64,000 bases of DNA from M3007 sp964621185 (GTDB lineage: Bacteria > Bacteroidota > Bacteroidia > Chitinophagales > Saprospiraceae): assembly GCA_964621185.1 (NCBI GenBank), contig CAZULM010000008.1, forward strand, positions 95,412-159,411, written 5' to 3'. The first letter of the stretch is position 1. Each line of letters opens with the position of its first letter. Made by a program: the position numbers and the translations under genes. Below are positions 7,318 to 16,377 of this stretch, in pieces. The notes under the pieces were generated by a model. That model saw nothing but the letters and a program-made list of their open reading frames with translations. It did no database searches and was not told the DNA's origin.

Positions 7318-8028
7318 TTAATTTTCCGGGGCGCCGGCATCCACCCATCTTTTCAATTTGGCCAACTTGCAATCGTCCAATTTGGCGCCTCCCTTTGGCA
7401 TCCAGTTCACGGTAGCCGCCACGGCACTGTACAGCCGGCCGTCGAGCGCCAGGGCTTTGACCTCAGGGTATGTCGTCAGCTTTATGCCCACTTGCGGGTT
7501 GGCGCCGCTATGGCAGCCTTTGCATTTGCTTTGGATGAGCGGTTGCACAAACGCGGCGTACTTCGCGCCGGCAATGGTGTCGCAGCCGCCAAAGCTTTCG
7601 TCGCAGGCGTTGTTCATAGCGCCTTGGGTTATCCATTTTTTGATCATATTTATTTGATCTGTGCTGAACGGGGGCTTGTTTTGGGGCATTCTTTTCTCAA
7701 TTTTCGTTTCTTCCAAAGATTCTATCAACTTATTCTTGTCCCAATCGTTTGAGGTTACGCGCTCCACGGTTGACATCAGGCTTTGGTATGAAACAAGCAC
7801 TATGCCTTCTGCGTGGTCTTGTGCATTGTGGCAACCAGATTCCGTGCAATTGGACACCAAAAGCGGCAGTATCTGGTTTTGGAAATAAACCGAATCAGAG
7901 CTGCAGGCATTGCCGGATGGCGGGTCAACTGGCGGGTCGAAGGGAACCAGCGACTCGTGCTTGCAGGCCAACACGAGTAGCGTTAATATGATTGCCAACA
8001 TTGAAACAGAAAAAATACGGCGTTGCAT
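7318..8028 (-). CDS. Dihaem cytochrome c lipoprotein with an atypical CX4CH site
   Basis: The 236-residue product begins with a lipoprotein signal (LTLLVLAC lipobox) and is probably anchored in a membrane of the envelope. The second half contains a standard CKGCH haem motif with GKxWVDAGAPEN-like ending. The first half contains CTESGCH, where four residues separate the cysteines. The two halves look like tandem copies of the same module (compare KKWITQGAMNN with KRWVDAGAPEN). It is the first gene of the minus-strand cluster ending with the DUF5777 barrel. Confidence 0.8.
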   Translation of the reverse strand: MQRRIFSVSMLAIILTLLVLACKHESLVPFDPPVDPPSGNACSSDSVYFQNQILPLLVSNCTESGCHNAQDHAEGIVLVSYQSLMSTVERVTSNDWDKNKLIESLEETKIEKRMPQNKPPFSTDQINMIKKWITQGAMNNACDESFGGCDTIAGAKYAAFVQPLIQSKCKGCHSGANPQVGIKLTTYPEVKALALDGRLYSAVAATVNWMPKGGAKLDDCKLAKLKRWVDAGAPEN

Positions 8029-8108
8029 GGACAGGATAAAATGCGTGATCGATTCGGTGAACAACTGAATTTTAAACGCAAAAATGCCCGCAAGCAACGT
8101 TCAATAAC

Positions 8109-8270
8109 CATATTTCAATACTGAACGGGTAAAAATTGCTGCTGAACATGGAACAAAAAGGCTGGAAGACATGGCTGCGCCGGTTGGGGATCGGTGGGTT
8201 TCTATTTTTTTTCATCAAAGGGCTCGTCTGGCTGGCCGTTATCTTCGGCGGGATAAAAGCTTGTGGTTGA
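8109..8270 (+). pseudogene. Small membrane protein reading frame, probably frameshifted at an A run
   Basis: The frame ending at 8268-8270 encodes WKTWLRRLGIGGFLFF followed by a second hydrophobic stretch, a plausible 40-residue membrane protein. No ATG opens this frame after the TAA at 8106. An ATG at 8149 lies in a different frame, and one extra A in the five-A run at 8156-8160 would join it to give MEQK followed by SWKTWLRR. This may be a sequencing or assembly error, or a real frameshift. Confidence 0.4.
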
Positions 8271-8353
8271 GCTTTTTTTACCACGATTATGGTTACGAGC
8301 CACTCAAAACAAAAAGTTTTTTTATTTTTGCTGTTTGTTGAATTTGGTACATG

Positions 8354-8458
8354 GTTTTTTTAACACATAGGCACATAGAACACGTAGACTATTCAACATT
8401 TGAGTTCAAATAAAAACTATGTGTCCTATGCCCCTATGTGCCTATGTGTTAAAAAAAC
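8354..8458. repeat. Inverted repeat of ACATAGG units upstream of uvrA
   Basis: The arms at 8354-8378 and 8434-8458 are perfect 25-bp reverse complements built around TTAACACATAGGCACATAG. Partial extra ACATAG/CTATG units lie in the loop. The structure ends 15 bases before the uvrA start and could affect its expression. Confidence 0.7.
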
Positions 8459-8473
8459 ACGTGTCATAAAAAT

Positions 8474-11350
8474 ATGTGTTTAATGGCAAAGCCCAATACA
8501 GTATCCCTTACCCCATCAACCGACGTTGAAACCGACCTGGTCGATCCCACTCATATCACCATTAAGGGCGCCCGCACCAACAACCTGCGCAACGTCGATC
8601 TCCGCATCCCCAAAAACCAGTTAGTGGTGGTCACGGGCGTGAGCGGTTCCGGCAAATCGAGCATCACCATGGACACCCTCTACGCCGAGGGTCAGCGCCG
8701 CTATGTGGAGAGCTTGTCGAGCTACGCAAGGCAGTTTCTGGGCCGCATGAAAAAGCCCGACGTCGATTACATCCGCGGCATCTGCCCGGCCATTGCCATC
8801 GAGCAGCGCGTCAGCACGGGTAATACCCGCTCCACGGTGGGCAGCATGACGGAAACATTCGATTTCCTGCGCCTTTTATTTGCCCGCGTAGGCAAATTTT
8901 ACTCCCCGATTTCCGGCAATGTGGTGCAAAAGCACGAGGTGAGCGACGTGGTGGATTTTATCAAAAAACTCCCCGATGGCGCCAGGGGCCTCATCTTGAT
9001 CCCGTTTCACAAAAAACACCACGACCGACCGCTTATCCAGGAACTGAGCGTGTTGTTGCAAAAAGGCTATACCCGCTTGTGGCGAAACGACGAGGCCCTG
9101 CGCATCGAAGACCTGGTGGAAGACCCGGCGACCGAACACGACACCGAGCTTCGCAAAACGGCTTACATACTCATCGATCGCTTTGCCCTGCCCATGCCGG
9201 AAGAAAGCGACTGGATGCGACTGGCCGATTCAATCAACACCTCGTTTTATGAGAGCGACGGCGAATGTGTGGTGCAAGTGATGGCTAAGGAAGCCGCGCC
9301 GCAACCTGACCCCGCCGTTTTCAACAACCGTTTCGAGCTCGACGGCATGGTGTTCCCCGAGCCAACGCCCCAGCTTTTCAACTACAACAACCCCTACGGC
9401 ACCTGCCCCACCTGCGAGGGATACGGCCGCGTGTTGGGCATCGACGAAGACAAGGTGGTGCCAGACCAGTCGAAATCCATGTACGAAGGCGCGGTGGCTG
9501 CCTGGAAAGGCGAGAAATACGGGGAATGGCTCGATGCGTTTTTGCGGCAGGCCCACCATTTCGATTTCCCCGTGCACACACCGTATGAAGCGCTGAGCAA
9601 GGAGGAAAAGAAACTGGTTTGGGCCGGCAACCAATACTTCGAAGGCATCGACGCTTTTTTTAAAGAACTGGAAACCAAGACCTACAAAATCCAGAACCGG
9701 GTAACACTCGCGCGCTACCGCGGCCGCACCACCTGCCCAACCTGTGAGGGCGGGCGACTGCGGCAGGAAGCGCTCTGCGTGAAAATCGCGGGCAAAAACA
9801 TCGCCGACTTGAGCAGCATCCCGCTCGACGAGGTGCTGGCGTTTGTCCAAAGCCTCGACACGGTGCTGAGCACACACGAGCGCCAGATCGCCCGCCGCCT
9901 CTTGCTCGAAATCAACAACCGCCTGAAGTTCATGGTCGATCTCGGCCTCGGCTACCTCACCCTCGACCGCGTTTCAAACTCGCTTTCCGGCGGCGAAACC
10001 CAGCGTATCCACCTCACCCGTACCTTAGGCAGCAACCTCACCGCCTCTATGTACCTGCTCGACGAGCCTTCCGTGGGACTGCACCCCCGCGATACGGGCC
10101 GGCTCGTGAACGTGCTGAAAGACCTGCGCGACCTCGGGAACACCGTCGTGGTGGTGGAGCACGAAGAAGACATGATCCGCAATGCCGACTTCCTGGTGGA
10201 CATGGGCCCTGAAGCGGGTGTGAACGGCGGCCACGTGGTATATGCCGGCCCTTATGCCGACATTGAAAAAGCGGCGCCGGAAAGCCTGACTACCAAGTAC
10301 CTGACAGGGCTAATGTCTATAAAAACCCCGGAGTTTCGCCGGCCTGCCAAAGAGTTTGTCTCCATCGTGGGGGCGCGCCAGCACAACCTAAAAAACCTGA
10401 ATGTCAGATTGCCCCTGCATTGCCTCACTGTGGTGAGCGGCGTTTCCGGCTCTGGCAAAACAACCCTCGTGCGCGACATCCTGTACCCGGCCCTGCAGCA
10501 ACACCTGCCCGATGCCGCGGGCAAGCAGCCGGGCATCTATTCCGGCATCGAGGGCAACGTGAAAAAAATAACCCGGGTAGAGTTCATCAATCAAAGCCCT
10601 ATCGGCAAAAGCAGCCGCTCCAACCCCATCACCTACGTCAAAGCCTACGACTATATCCGCGACCTTTTCTCCAAGCAGCAACTTTCAAAGATACGCGGGT
10701 TTCAGCCCAAACATTTCAGCTTCAACGTGGAAGGCGGGCGCTGCGAAGCCTGCAAGGGTGAAGGCGAACAGATTGTGGAAATGCAGTTCCTCGCTGACGT
10801 GCATTTAGAGTGCGAGGAGTGCAAGGGCCGCCGTTTCCGCCAGGAAGTGCTCGATGTGCAGTACAAGGGCAAAAGCATCTTTGAAGTGCTCAACATGAGC
10901 ATTGAAGACGCGCTGGTGTTTTTCAAAGACCACAAAGACATCCGCGAGCGCATCCAGCCCCTGTTCGACGTGGGCTTGGGCTATGTGCAGCTGGGCCAAT
11001 CGTCGAGCACACTGTCCGGCGGCGAGGCGCAGCGCGTGAAGCTCGCTTCCTTCCTCATCCGCGAAAACTCCAGCGGCCATATCTTTTTCATTTTCGACGA
11101 GCCGACTACAGGCCTGCATTTCCACGACATCCAAAAGCTGCTCGCAGCCATCAACGCCCTGGTTGAAAAAGGCCACAGCGTGCTGGTGGTGGAGCACAAC
11201 ATGGAGGTGATAAAATCAGCCGACTGGGTGATAGATTTGGGGCCAGAAGGCGGGAGCGCGGGCGGAAACTTGGTTTTCGAGGGTGTGCCGGAGGATTTGG
11301 TGGGGGTTGAGGGGAGTTACACGGGCCGGTATTTGAGCGGAAAGTTGTAG
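8474..11350 (+). CDS. uvrA: Excinuclease ABC subunit A
   Basis: UvrA is the damage-recognition ATPase of nucleotide excision repair and acts with UvrB on DNA. The 958-residue protein has two ABC modules with Walker A GVSGSGKSS near residue 56 and GVSGSGKTT near residue 655. It has ABC signatures SLSGGETQR and TLSGGEAQR, and zinc-binding CPTCEG and CEACKGEGE/CEECKGRRF pairs. The length agrees with the family. The ATG at 8483 (MAKPN) is an equally plausible start, three codons downstream. The gene is convergent with the DUF2461 gene and has no repair neighbours. Confidence 0.97.
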   Translation: MCLMAKPNTVSLTPSTDVETDLVDPTHITIKGARTNNLRNVDLRIPKNQLVVVTGVSGSGKSSITMDTLYAEGQRRYVESLSSYARQFLGRMKKPDVDYIRGICPAIAIEQRVSTGNTRSTVGSMTETFDFLRLLFARVGKFYSPISGNVVQKHEVSDVVDFIKKLPDGARGLILIPFHKKHHDRPLIQELSVLLQKGYTRLWRNDEALRIEDLVEDPATEHDTELRKTAYILIDRFALPMPEESDWMRLADSINTSFYESDGECVVQVMAKEAAPQPDPAVFNNRFELDGMVFPEPTPQLFNYNNPYGTCPTCEGYGRVLGIDEDKVVPDQSKSMYEGAVAAWKGEKYGEWLDAFLRQAHHFDFPVHTPYEALSKEEKKLVWAGNQYFEGIDAFFKELETKTYKIQNRVTLARYRGRTTCPTCEGGRLRQEALCVKIAGKNIADLSSIPLDEVLAFVQSLDTVLSTHERQIARRLLLEINNRLKFMVDLGLGYLTLDRVSNSLSGGETQRIHLTRTLGSNLTASMYLLDEPSVGLHPRDTGRLVNVLKDLRDLGNTVVVVEHEEDMIRNADFLVDMGPEAGVNGGHVVYAGPYADIEKAAPESLTTKYLTGLMSIKTPEFRRPAKEFVSIVGARQHNLKNLNVRLPLHCLTVVSGVSGSGKTTLVRDILYPALQQHLPDAAGKQPGIYSGIEGNVKKITRVEFINQSPIGKSSRSNPITYVKAYDYIRDLFSKQQLSKIRGFQPKHFSFNVEGGRCEACKGEGEQIVEMQFLADVHLECEECKGRRFRQEVLDVQYKGKSIFEVLNMSIEDALVFFKDHKDIRERIQPLFDVGLGYVQLGQSSSTLSGGEAQRVKLASFLIRENSSGHIFFIFDEPTTGLHFHDIQKLLAAINALVEKGHSVLVVEHNMEVIKSADWVIDLGPEGGSAGGNLVFEGVPEDLVGVEGSYTGRYLSGKL

Positions 11351-11381
11351 GTGCAGGCTGAAAAAGGCCATCTTGAAAACC

Positions 11382-11430
11382 ACTAGTGCCACATCCGGCG
11401 AATAACCTGCGAATTGAGGGCCATATTTTC
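11382..11430. repeat. 48-bp dispersed repeat (second copy at 42923)
   Basis: The stretch from CTAGTGCC through TCCGGCGAAT to GGCCATATTTTC is repeated at 42923-42971 with only about six differences. Here it lies between the convergent uvrA and DUF2461 genes. Confidence 0.65.
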
Positions 11431-11477
11431 TGTTCCTCTGCGTTATTCGTCAGTTGCAATGTCCCGCCAGTGCCTGT

Positions 11478-12152
11478 TCATTCGTTCGCCCGGTTCAAAA
11501 ACCTGTCAAACGGGCTGAGCGCCTCGAACACCTTGCCGCAATGCGCTAAAAAATCATCGGCAAGCACCTGCGCATCACTCGGCTTGTGCGCAGCGAGAAA
11601 GCTTTTCTGCTTCAACAATTCTATGGCCGGATGGTCGGCGGGGTAGTCAGCCGGGGGCCTTTTCAGCTTTTCGCCCTCTATTTCGCCGAAATACTTTTTG
11701 AAGTCCTTGTTGTTCAGGATGCTGTTGAACTCCTCCAGATTGTAGGCGATTTCCTGCCGGATGGCTTTGAGCCAGGTGCTTTCTGGCAGGTAAGCCCCGC
11801 CCGCCAACATGCTCGCGCCAGGCTCCAGGTGGATGTAGTACCCGGCGCGTGTATGTATCTCCGACTTCTTTGGGGCAGCGGTCACGTGTGCCCCGAAGTG
11901 GGTTTTATAGGGCGATTTGTCGGCAGAAAAGCGCACGTCGCGATAAATTCGGAACACACAGTCTTTCGCCGTAAAATGCGCCACGGCGGGGTCGAAAATA
12001 GCGATTCGGGCGATCAGGGCATCCACAAAGCGCTCGAATTCTTTCTTAGCGGCTTCGTAGCGCGGCTTGTTGGCTGTGAACCACTCCTTGTTGTTGTTTT
12101 CCTTGAGCTCGGCGAGGAAATTGAGGGTGTTCTTGCTGATGGTTTCGTTCAT
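11478..12152 (-). CDS. DUF2461 (TIGR02453) family protein
   Basis: The 224-residue protein carries the family features near its N-terminus (LNFLAELKENNNKEWF, then RIYRDVRFSADKSPYK) and GYYIHLEPG in the middle. The family is widespread and conserved but has no established biochemical function. It is a stand-alone minus-strand gene. Confidence 0.9.
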   Translation of the reverse strand: MNETISKNTLNFLAELKENNNKEWFTANKPRYEAAKKEFERFVDALIARIAIFDPAVAHFTAKDCVFRIYRDVRFSADKSPYKTHFGAHVTAAPKKSEIHTRAGYYIHLEPGASMLAGGAYLPESTWLKAIRQEIAYNLEEFNSILNNKDFKKYFGEIEGEKLKRPPADYPADHPAIELLKQKSFLAAHKPSDAQVLADDFLAHCGKVFEALSPFDRFLNRANE

Positions 12153-12310
12153 ATACCAGGATTTTAGTGCTTTGCGAGATTTTCAGGATGGATCATATTG
12201 ATTATCATGGATTTAGATTTAGATATTTACGCAAACCAGAGTAGTTTGGGTATAACTAGTTTTTTTTGAAAAACGCATGGGTTCTATAAGGTCTAACCCA
12301 GTCAAACACC

Positions 12311-12748
12311 TCAACGCCAGGCGCTTAGAATGCCGTTCATAATGATGGCCGTCAGTGCCCAATAGCCGATGTTGACAAAGGCCCAGGCCCAGCTGCGCTG
12401 CTCGAAAATCTTCATGGTGACGAAAACGGGCATCAGCACCGTAATGGAGAAAACGATTCCATGCACGACCCCGTGGCCAAAGGTGACATAGCTGCGGCCG
12501 TCTGGAGCCGTTGTTTGGGCGCCGCCGTCAGCGCCGCCGGCGCCAGTGGTCCAGGCCCAAAAGAAGGAGGCCAACAAGAATGACATGCCCAATGCCAAGA
12601 GGTACAGCACCGGTTTTGGAGGGCTCATGGTTTCTTTGGAAAAGCCGTTGGCGCGCATCCAGGCGCCGCCCATCAAGCTTGGATGGTAGTAGATGAAGCC
12701 CATGACCATAGGCGTGATGGTGGCGAGTACGAGGGCAAAAAAGTTCAT
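12311..12748 (-). CDS. DUF1761 family membrane protein
   Basis: The 145-residue protein has about four predicted membrane helices: residues 5-22, a helix around LYLLALGMSFLLASFFWAW, one around VVHGIVFSITVLMPVF, and one at the C-terminus around GYWALTAIIM. The sequence GFIYYHPSLMGGAWMRANG near the N-terminus is typical of DUF1761. Function is unknown. The gene is monocistronic. Confidence 0.85.
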   Translation of the reverse strand: MNFFALVLATITPMVMGFIYYHPSLMGGAWMRANGFSKETMSPPKPVLYLLALGMSFLLASFFWAWTTGAGGADGGAQTTAPDGRSYVTFGHGVVHGIVFSITVLMPVFVTMKIFEQRSWAWAFVNIGYWALTAIIMNGILSAWR

Positions 12749-12987
12749 GGTTCAGTCGTTTGATTGATGTGAAAGGATGGTGGGTACAATAGATGTTTTA
12801 AAATCGTTCAAAAATACAACATCTTGCATTTTTTACAACAATTTGTTGTTAAAAAATTTTAAAAGGCAGATATTTTTTTTGTTATCCCTTTTGTTATAGC
12901 AGCTCAAAGAACTGAAAATCAACTAGTTGATTTTTTATTCGTTCACCATAAAGCATCAAAGGTTCACCTTTGCAATACCGCATTCCT

Positions 12988-13030
12988 CCCCCGAAGGGGC
13001 GGCCCTTGTGGCCGCCCCTTGGGCCGCCCC
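12988..13030. repeat. Solo palindromic REP-like repeat
   Basis: GGGGCGGCCCTTGTGGCCGCCCC (centre near 13007) is a palindrome with the same core GGCCCTTGTGGCCGCCCC found in every unit of the 46530-47236 array. A trailing GGGCCGCCCC follows. It lies in the 12749-13081 gap, in which the only other recognised feature is the promoter at 13042. Confidence 0.65.
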
Positions 13031-13041
13031 AAATCTGGAGT

Positions 13042-13071
13042 TTGTTATAGCCTTATTATCCATTACCTTAG
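13042..13071 (+). promoter_or_regulatory. Bacteroidota-type promoter upstream of the DUF4350 gene
   Basis: TTG at 13042-13044 and TACCTTAG at 13064-13071 are separated by 19 bases. This fits the Bacteroidota TTG / TAnnTTTG arrangement with one mismatch. The DUF4350 ATG at 13082 lies 10 bases downstream. Confidence 0.45.
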
Positions 13072-13081
13072 CCCCCTCGTT

Positions 13082-14401
13082 ATGCAGACCAACCGCACCC
13101 CCATCTACATTGCCGTGGCAGCCGTCCTGATCCTGGGCGGGGCGCTGTATTACCTGTACGATGACGGGAAGCCCAAATACAACTGGTCGGAGAACTCCTG
13201 GGGCCAAGAAGACGGTTATTCTGAAAAGAACACGCAGCCCTACGGCGCCCACGTCGCGCACCGCTTCCTCGACGGGTATTTCCCTGGGAAAAAACTTGTT
13301 GACTTGAAACAGGACCTCGCTTCGGAGCTGCCCAGCGATTCCGTCGGGAAGGGCAGCAACTATGTGTTCATCGGCGAGGCTTTGTACCTGGATTCGCTCG
13401 GCACCGACCGGCTCCTGAAATTCGTGCAGGCTGGCAATACCGCCTTCATTTCGAGCAAGACCATCCCTTTCGACCTGATGAACTACGTTTATTTCGACGA
13501 GTGCGAAGATGCGCCCTGGAGCGATTACGGGTCGTTCGGGGATTCCAGCGGGTGGCTTAGCTTGCGCACCCCCACACTGCCCGACAGTGCATACCGCTGC
13601 TTTTTCGCGGTGCAGAACAAGCCCCGACATTATGCCTGGAACTACATCCAGCGCTATACTTTTTGCGATTCGCTGCGCCATTTCCCCTTGGGCTATATCA
13701 ACCGCAGGGAGATCAACTTTGCCGCTTACCCTTACGGCAAAGGCCGATTCCTGCTGCATACCACCCCGTTAGCATTCAGCAATTTCAGCCTCCTGCGCCC
13801 CGATATGCGCCCTTACGCGGAAGGCGTTTGGGCCCACCTGTCGGAAGGCGACATATACTGGGATGCCGTGAGCCGGGTGCCGGAGGCTGTTGGCCGCCGC
13901 CGCAACGGGAGCAACGGCATGCGCAGCAGCCCCGACGAGCACCCGCTGACCTATATCCTGCAACAAAAAGCCTTAGCCTGGGCCTGGTACCTGCTGGCGG
14001 GCATGACGGGGCTGTGGCTGCTGTTCCGCGCCAAGCGCCGCCACGCCATCATCCCCGTGCTGAAAAAGAACGAGAACTCCTCCTACGAGTTCATCGGCAC
14101 CATCGCGCACCTGCATTTCCGGGAAAAGAACTACCAAAGCCTGAGCATGCAGGGCATGAAGCTGTTCCTGGCCCAGCTCCGCGAGCGCTACGGCTTAGTG
14201 GCGCCCATCGATGCCCAAACCCAGCTGCCCCGCACCGACGACGATTTTTTCAGGAAACTGTCGGCGGTGTCCGAACTCCCCGAAGCGGCGGCCCGCGATA
14301 TTTTCGAGCGCTACGCCGCCATCGTGCGCTACCAGCCGACGGAGGATATGATGGTGGAGCTGCATTTGGCGATGGAGGGGTTTTTGAGAGGGGGGAAGTA
14401 G
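13082..14401 (+). CDS. DUF4350 domain membrane protein
   Basis: The 439-residue protein has an N-terminal membrane helix (YIAVAAVLILGGALYYLY), a soluble DUF4350 domain, a second helix near residue 305 (WAWYLLAGMTGLWLLF) and a cytoplasmic tail of about 120 residues. Related proteins usually sit near MoxR ATPase/DUF58 genes, none of which are in view. The start at 13082 follows a good promoter and gives the membrane helix. Its last codons (HLAMEGFLRGGK then TAG) recur in degenerate form at about 23674-23780, on the far side of the four-gene cassette. This suggests that the cassette was inserted at this gene's 3' end. Confidence 0.8.
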   Translation: MQTNRTPIYIAVAAVLILGGALYYLYDDGKPKYNWSENSWGQEDGYSEKNTQPYGAHVAHRFLDGYFPGKKLVDLKQDLASELPSDSVGKGSNYVFIGEALYLDSLGTDRLLKFVQAGNTAFISSKTIPFDLMNYVYFDECEDAPWSDYGSFGDSSGWLSLRTPTLPDSAYRCFFAVQNKPRHYAWNYIQRYTFCDSLRHFPLGYINRREINFAAYPYGKGRFLLHTTPLAFSNFSLLRPDMRPYAEGVWAHLSEGDIYWDAVSRVPEAVGRRRNGSNGMRSSPDEHPLTYILQQKALAWAWYLLAGMTGLWLLFRAKRRHAIIPVLKKNENSSYEFIGTIAHLHFREKNYQSLSMQGMKLFLAQLRERYGLVAPIDAQTQLPRTDDDFFRKLSAVSELPEAAARDIFERYAAIVRYQPTEDMMVELHLAMEGFLRGGK

Positions 14402-14407
14402 AGGGGG
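14377..14407 (+). other. Left copy of the direct repeat bounding the four-gene cassette (att-like)
   Basis: GGGTTTTTGAGAGGGGGGAA followed by GTAGAGGGGGG spans the last codons and stop of the DUF4350 gene. It matches 23761-23791 in 29 of 31 positions. The match continues more weakly into the coding sequence upstream of both copies. Confidence 0.65.
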
Positions 14408-14408
14408 G

Positions 14409-16286
14409 TTAATCGAAGCTAATGCCCGAGTCTTCAACTTTAAAGCTCATTTCCAGAAGCAGCCCGAGGCATACGCTAACGATGGTAAAGAAAATCAAGG
14501 GATCTATAAGTGCAACAATGCGAATAGAGCTGAGCCAACTGCAAATTTTTTCTCCATTGACTATAAAATAAACCCTGTCGTTTAGTTGATTGTCGTGGCA
14601 AATAGCAGGGAGCATGATGCTCAGGCTTTCTGAAAGCCCCGTGGCCATTTTTGCTTGCGTACGGGCTTCCTCGCTTATAAACAAACCTTCCTGATCCTTA
14701 ATTTGCACTATCTTATTTTGGCTTGAGGAGTCTGCCAGCATAGACATTAGCCATTTGCTTTGCCCTTCCGCATAAATTTGCTTTTCAGCGTTCACGCTCA
14801 TGCCAACCAGACCGATGGCAAAACTGTAAACGAACGCGACCGAAATGACAAAAAAGCCGCGCTTTGTCATCTTACACATTTTATGTTTTCTATAAGTAAC
14901 GATACCGTTCAATTTCCCCATTGTAAAAATCACGGTAACAAAGAATATAAGCAAACAAAGGCCAATCAGCCACCAGGTGATGCGAAAGCTGGGATCCCAG
15001 ACTAAATCGATCCCAGAAGTGAAAATGAAAGTCCAAACTGCCCCGCTGGCAAGTAAAATCTTGGGTTTGATGATCGGTAAAATTTTAGGGAAAGAGGCGA
15101 TGGTGTCGTTCCATTTGTGCTCATTATCCCATTTATTCTTGAAACAACGATTCCAGAGCCACCGTATGATCAAATGAAAAACAAAGCGTTCGATAACAAA
15201 CAGCGCAATGATGCCAGCGATCACAAAGATTGTACAGAACATGAGAATAGTGAAGAGCGCATGGTTGGGACTGCACTTAAGGCCGCGGCAAATAAAAAAG
15301 CCCAACAATATAAATAGTGCGAACAATGATACCCTAAAAACCCAGCGGCTTGCCTTCCCAAATACCTTGTAAAACTGAAATCTGTAGGCTTTTTTCAAAT
15401 CATATCGCTGCAAAAGCCATTGCATGGAATCCTCTGCCTCTTTTTTTACAATGCTCAAAGCAATAGAATGGGGACTCTCCTTACTTGTTCCATCAGTTTT
15501 TTTTGAAATCGAAAAGGCTGCATCATGCTCTCCTTCTACTCCGTTGACAAACCAAGTCTCGTCTTCAGTGCCGGCTTCTCCTTCTGGGGTTCTCAAGAAG
15601 GCTATCCAGCGCTTTGCACGGGCTCCAAGACGCTCGTCATTAAATTTAAACTGCTCTTCCTTACCAGGACTGCCTGCTTTTTTTGCTACCTGTTCAAGCT
15701 CGTTTTTTGCCCACAGAAACTCTGATTTATAATAAATAGCACAGCTCAGTGGAATTGATTGAATGTAGTCGAGCAACGCAAGGTAAAGCGGATGGCTATT
15801 GAATACATTTGAATACCTAAGATCGAACAGCAGATCGAGGAAAAACTGCTGGCGGGTCAAAATTTCCTGTTTGCCCACGTGTGGTGGGTCTGGATGCTCT
15901 TCATAGAACAAAGTATAAAACGACTTATTTGCCTCTGGGCCATCTTTTTGAATAATATAATCAGGCATTGCCCTTGGCAACAAGTTGGTTTGCGAAAGCC
16001 ATTGCTTGAAGATGGCCTTGTGGGATTCATTGATCTTTATATCGAGCAGTTTTTCAACACTGTAATCTGACTTGGCATCATTCCCATCTCTGACGGTACT
16101 CCCCTGCCAATAGACGGCCAGCCCGTCCTGGCTCAAGACCAAGCTCACCGGATATTCTGCAAACCTGGGGTGGTTTTTTCCCTTGTACTTAAAACGGGTA
16201 TAGTGGAATGCGAGCGATTGCCCATCCTTATATATGGAGTAGGGCTTGAAATAGCGCCCCGCTGTAATAGGTTTTGGCTCAAACAT
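14409..16286 (-). CDS. Cassette gene 4: multi-pass membrane protein of unknown family
   Basis: The 625-residue protein has a soluble N-terminal half of about 310 residues and six predicted membrane helices: about 312-333 (FRVSLFALFILLGFFI), 341-372, 398-420, 430-452, 470-492 and 596-617. A roughly 100-residue soluble loop precedes the last helix. I do not recognise the family. It is the last gene of a same-strand block with the receiver protein, the giant ATPase and the dehydrogenase-like enzyme. It abuts the end of the convergent DUF4350 gene. A membrane effector or membrane-linked sensor role is inferred only from its position and topology. Confidence 0.75.
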   Translation of the reverse strand: MFEPKPITAGRYFKPYSIYKDGQSLAFHYTRFKYKGKNHPRFAEYPVSLVLSQDGLAVYWQGSTVRDGNDAKSDYSVEKLLDIKINESHKAIFKQWLSQTNLLPRAMPDYIIQKDGPEANKSFYTLFYEEHPDPPHVGKQEILTRQQFFLDLLFDLRYSNVFNSHPLYLALLDYIQSIPLSCAIYYKSEFLWAKNELEQVAKKAGSPGKEEQFKFNDERLGARAKRWIAFLRTPEGEAGTEDETWFVNGVEGEHDAAFSISKKTDGTSKESPHSIALSIVKKEAEDSMQWLLQRYDLKKAYRFQFYKVFGKASRWVFRVSLFALFILLGFFICRGLKCSPNHALFTILMFCTIFVIAGIIALFVIERFVFHLIIRWLWNRCFKNKWDNEHKWNDTIASFPKILPIIKPKILLASGAVWTFIFTSGIDLVWDPSFRITWWLIGLCLLIFFVTVIFTMGKLNGIVTYRKHKMCKMTKRGFFVISVAFVYSFAIGLVGMSVNAEKQIYAEGQSKWLMSMLADSSSQNKIVQIKDQEGLFISEEARTQAKMATGLSESLSIMLPAICHDNQLNDRVYFIVNGEKICSWLSSIRIVALIDPLIFFTIVSVCLGLLLEMSFKVEDSGISFD

Positions 16287-16377
16287 AAGAATCTGGATAA
16301 TAATTAACAGGAAAAATTAGGCCAAAGGAAGGTTCTACCTGACTTCTGCAGATTTAACAAACATGTTGGGCAGGAGC

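Noticed and set aside
13663..14412. 249-residue frame overlapping the DUF4350 gene
   Set aside because: It is a Pro/Arg/His-rich shadow in a GC-rich gene; the main frame has domain support and a promoter.
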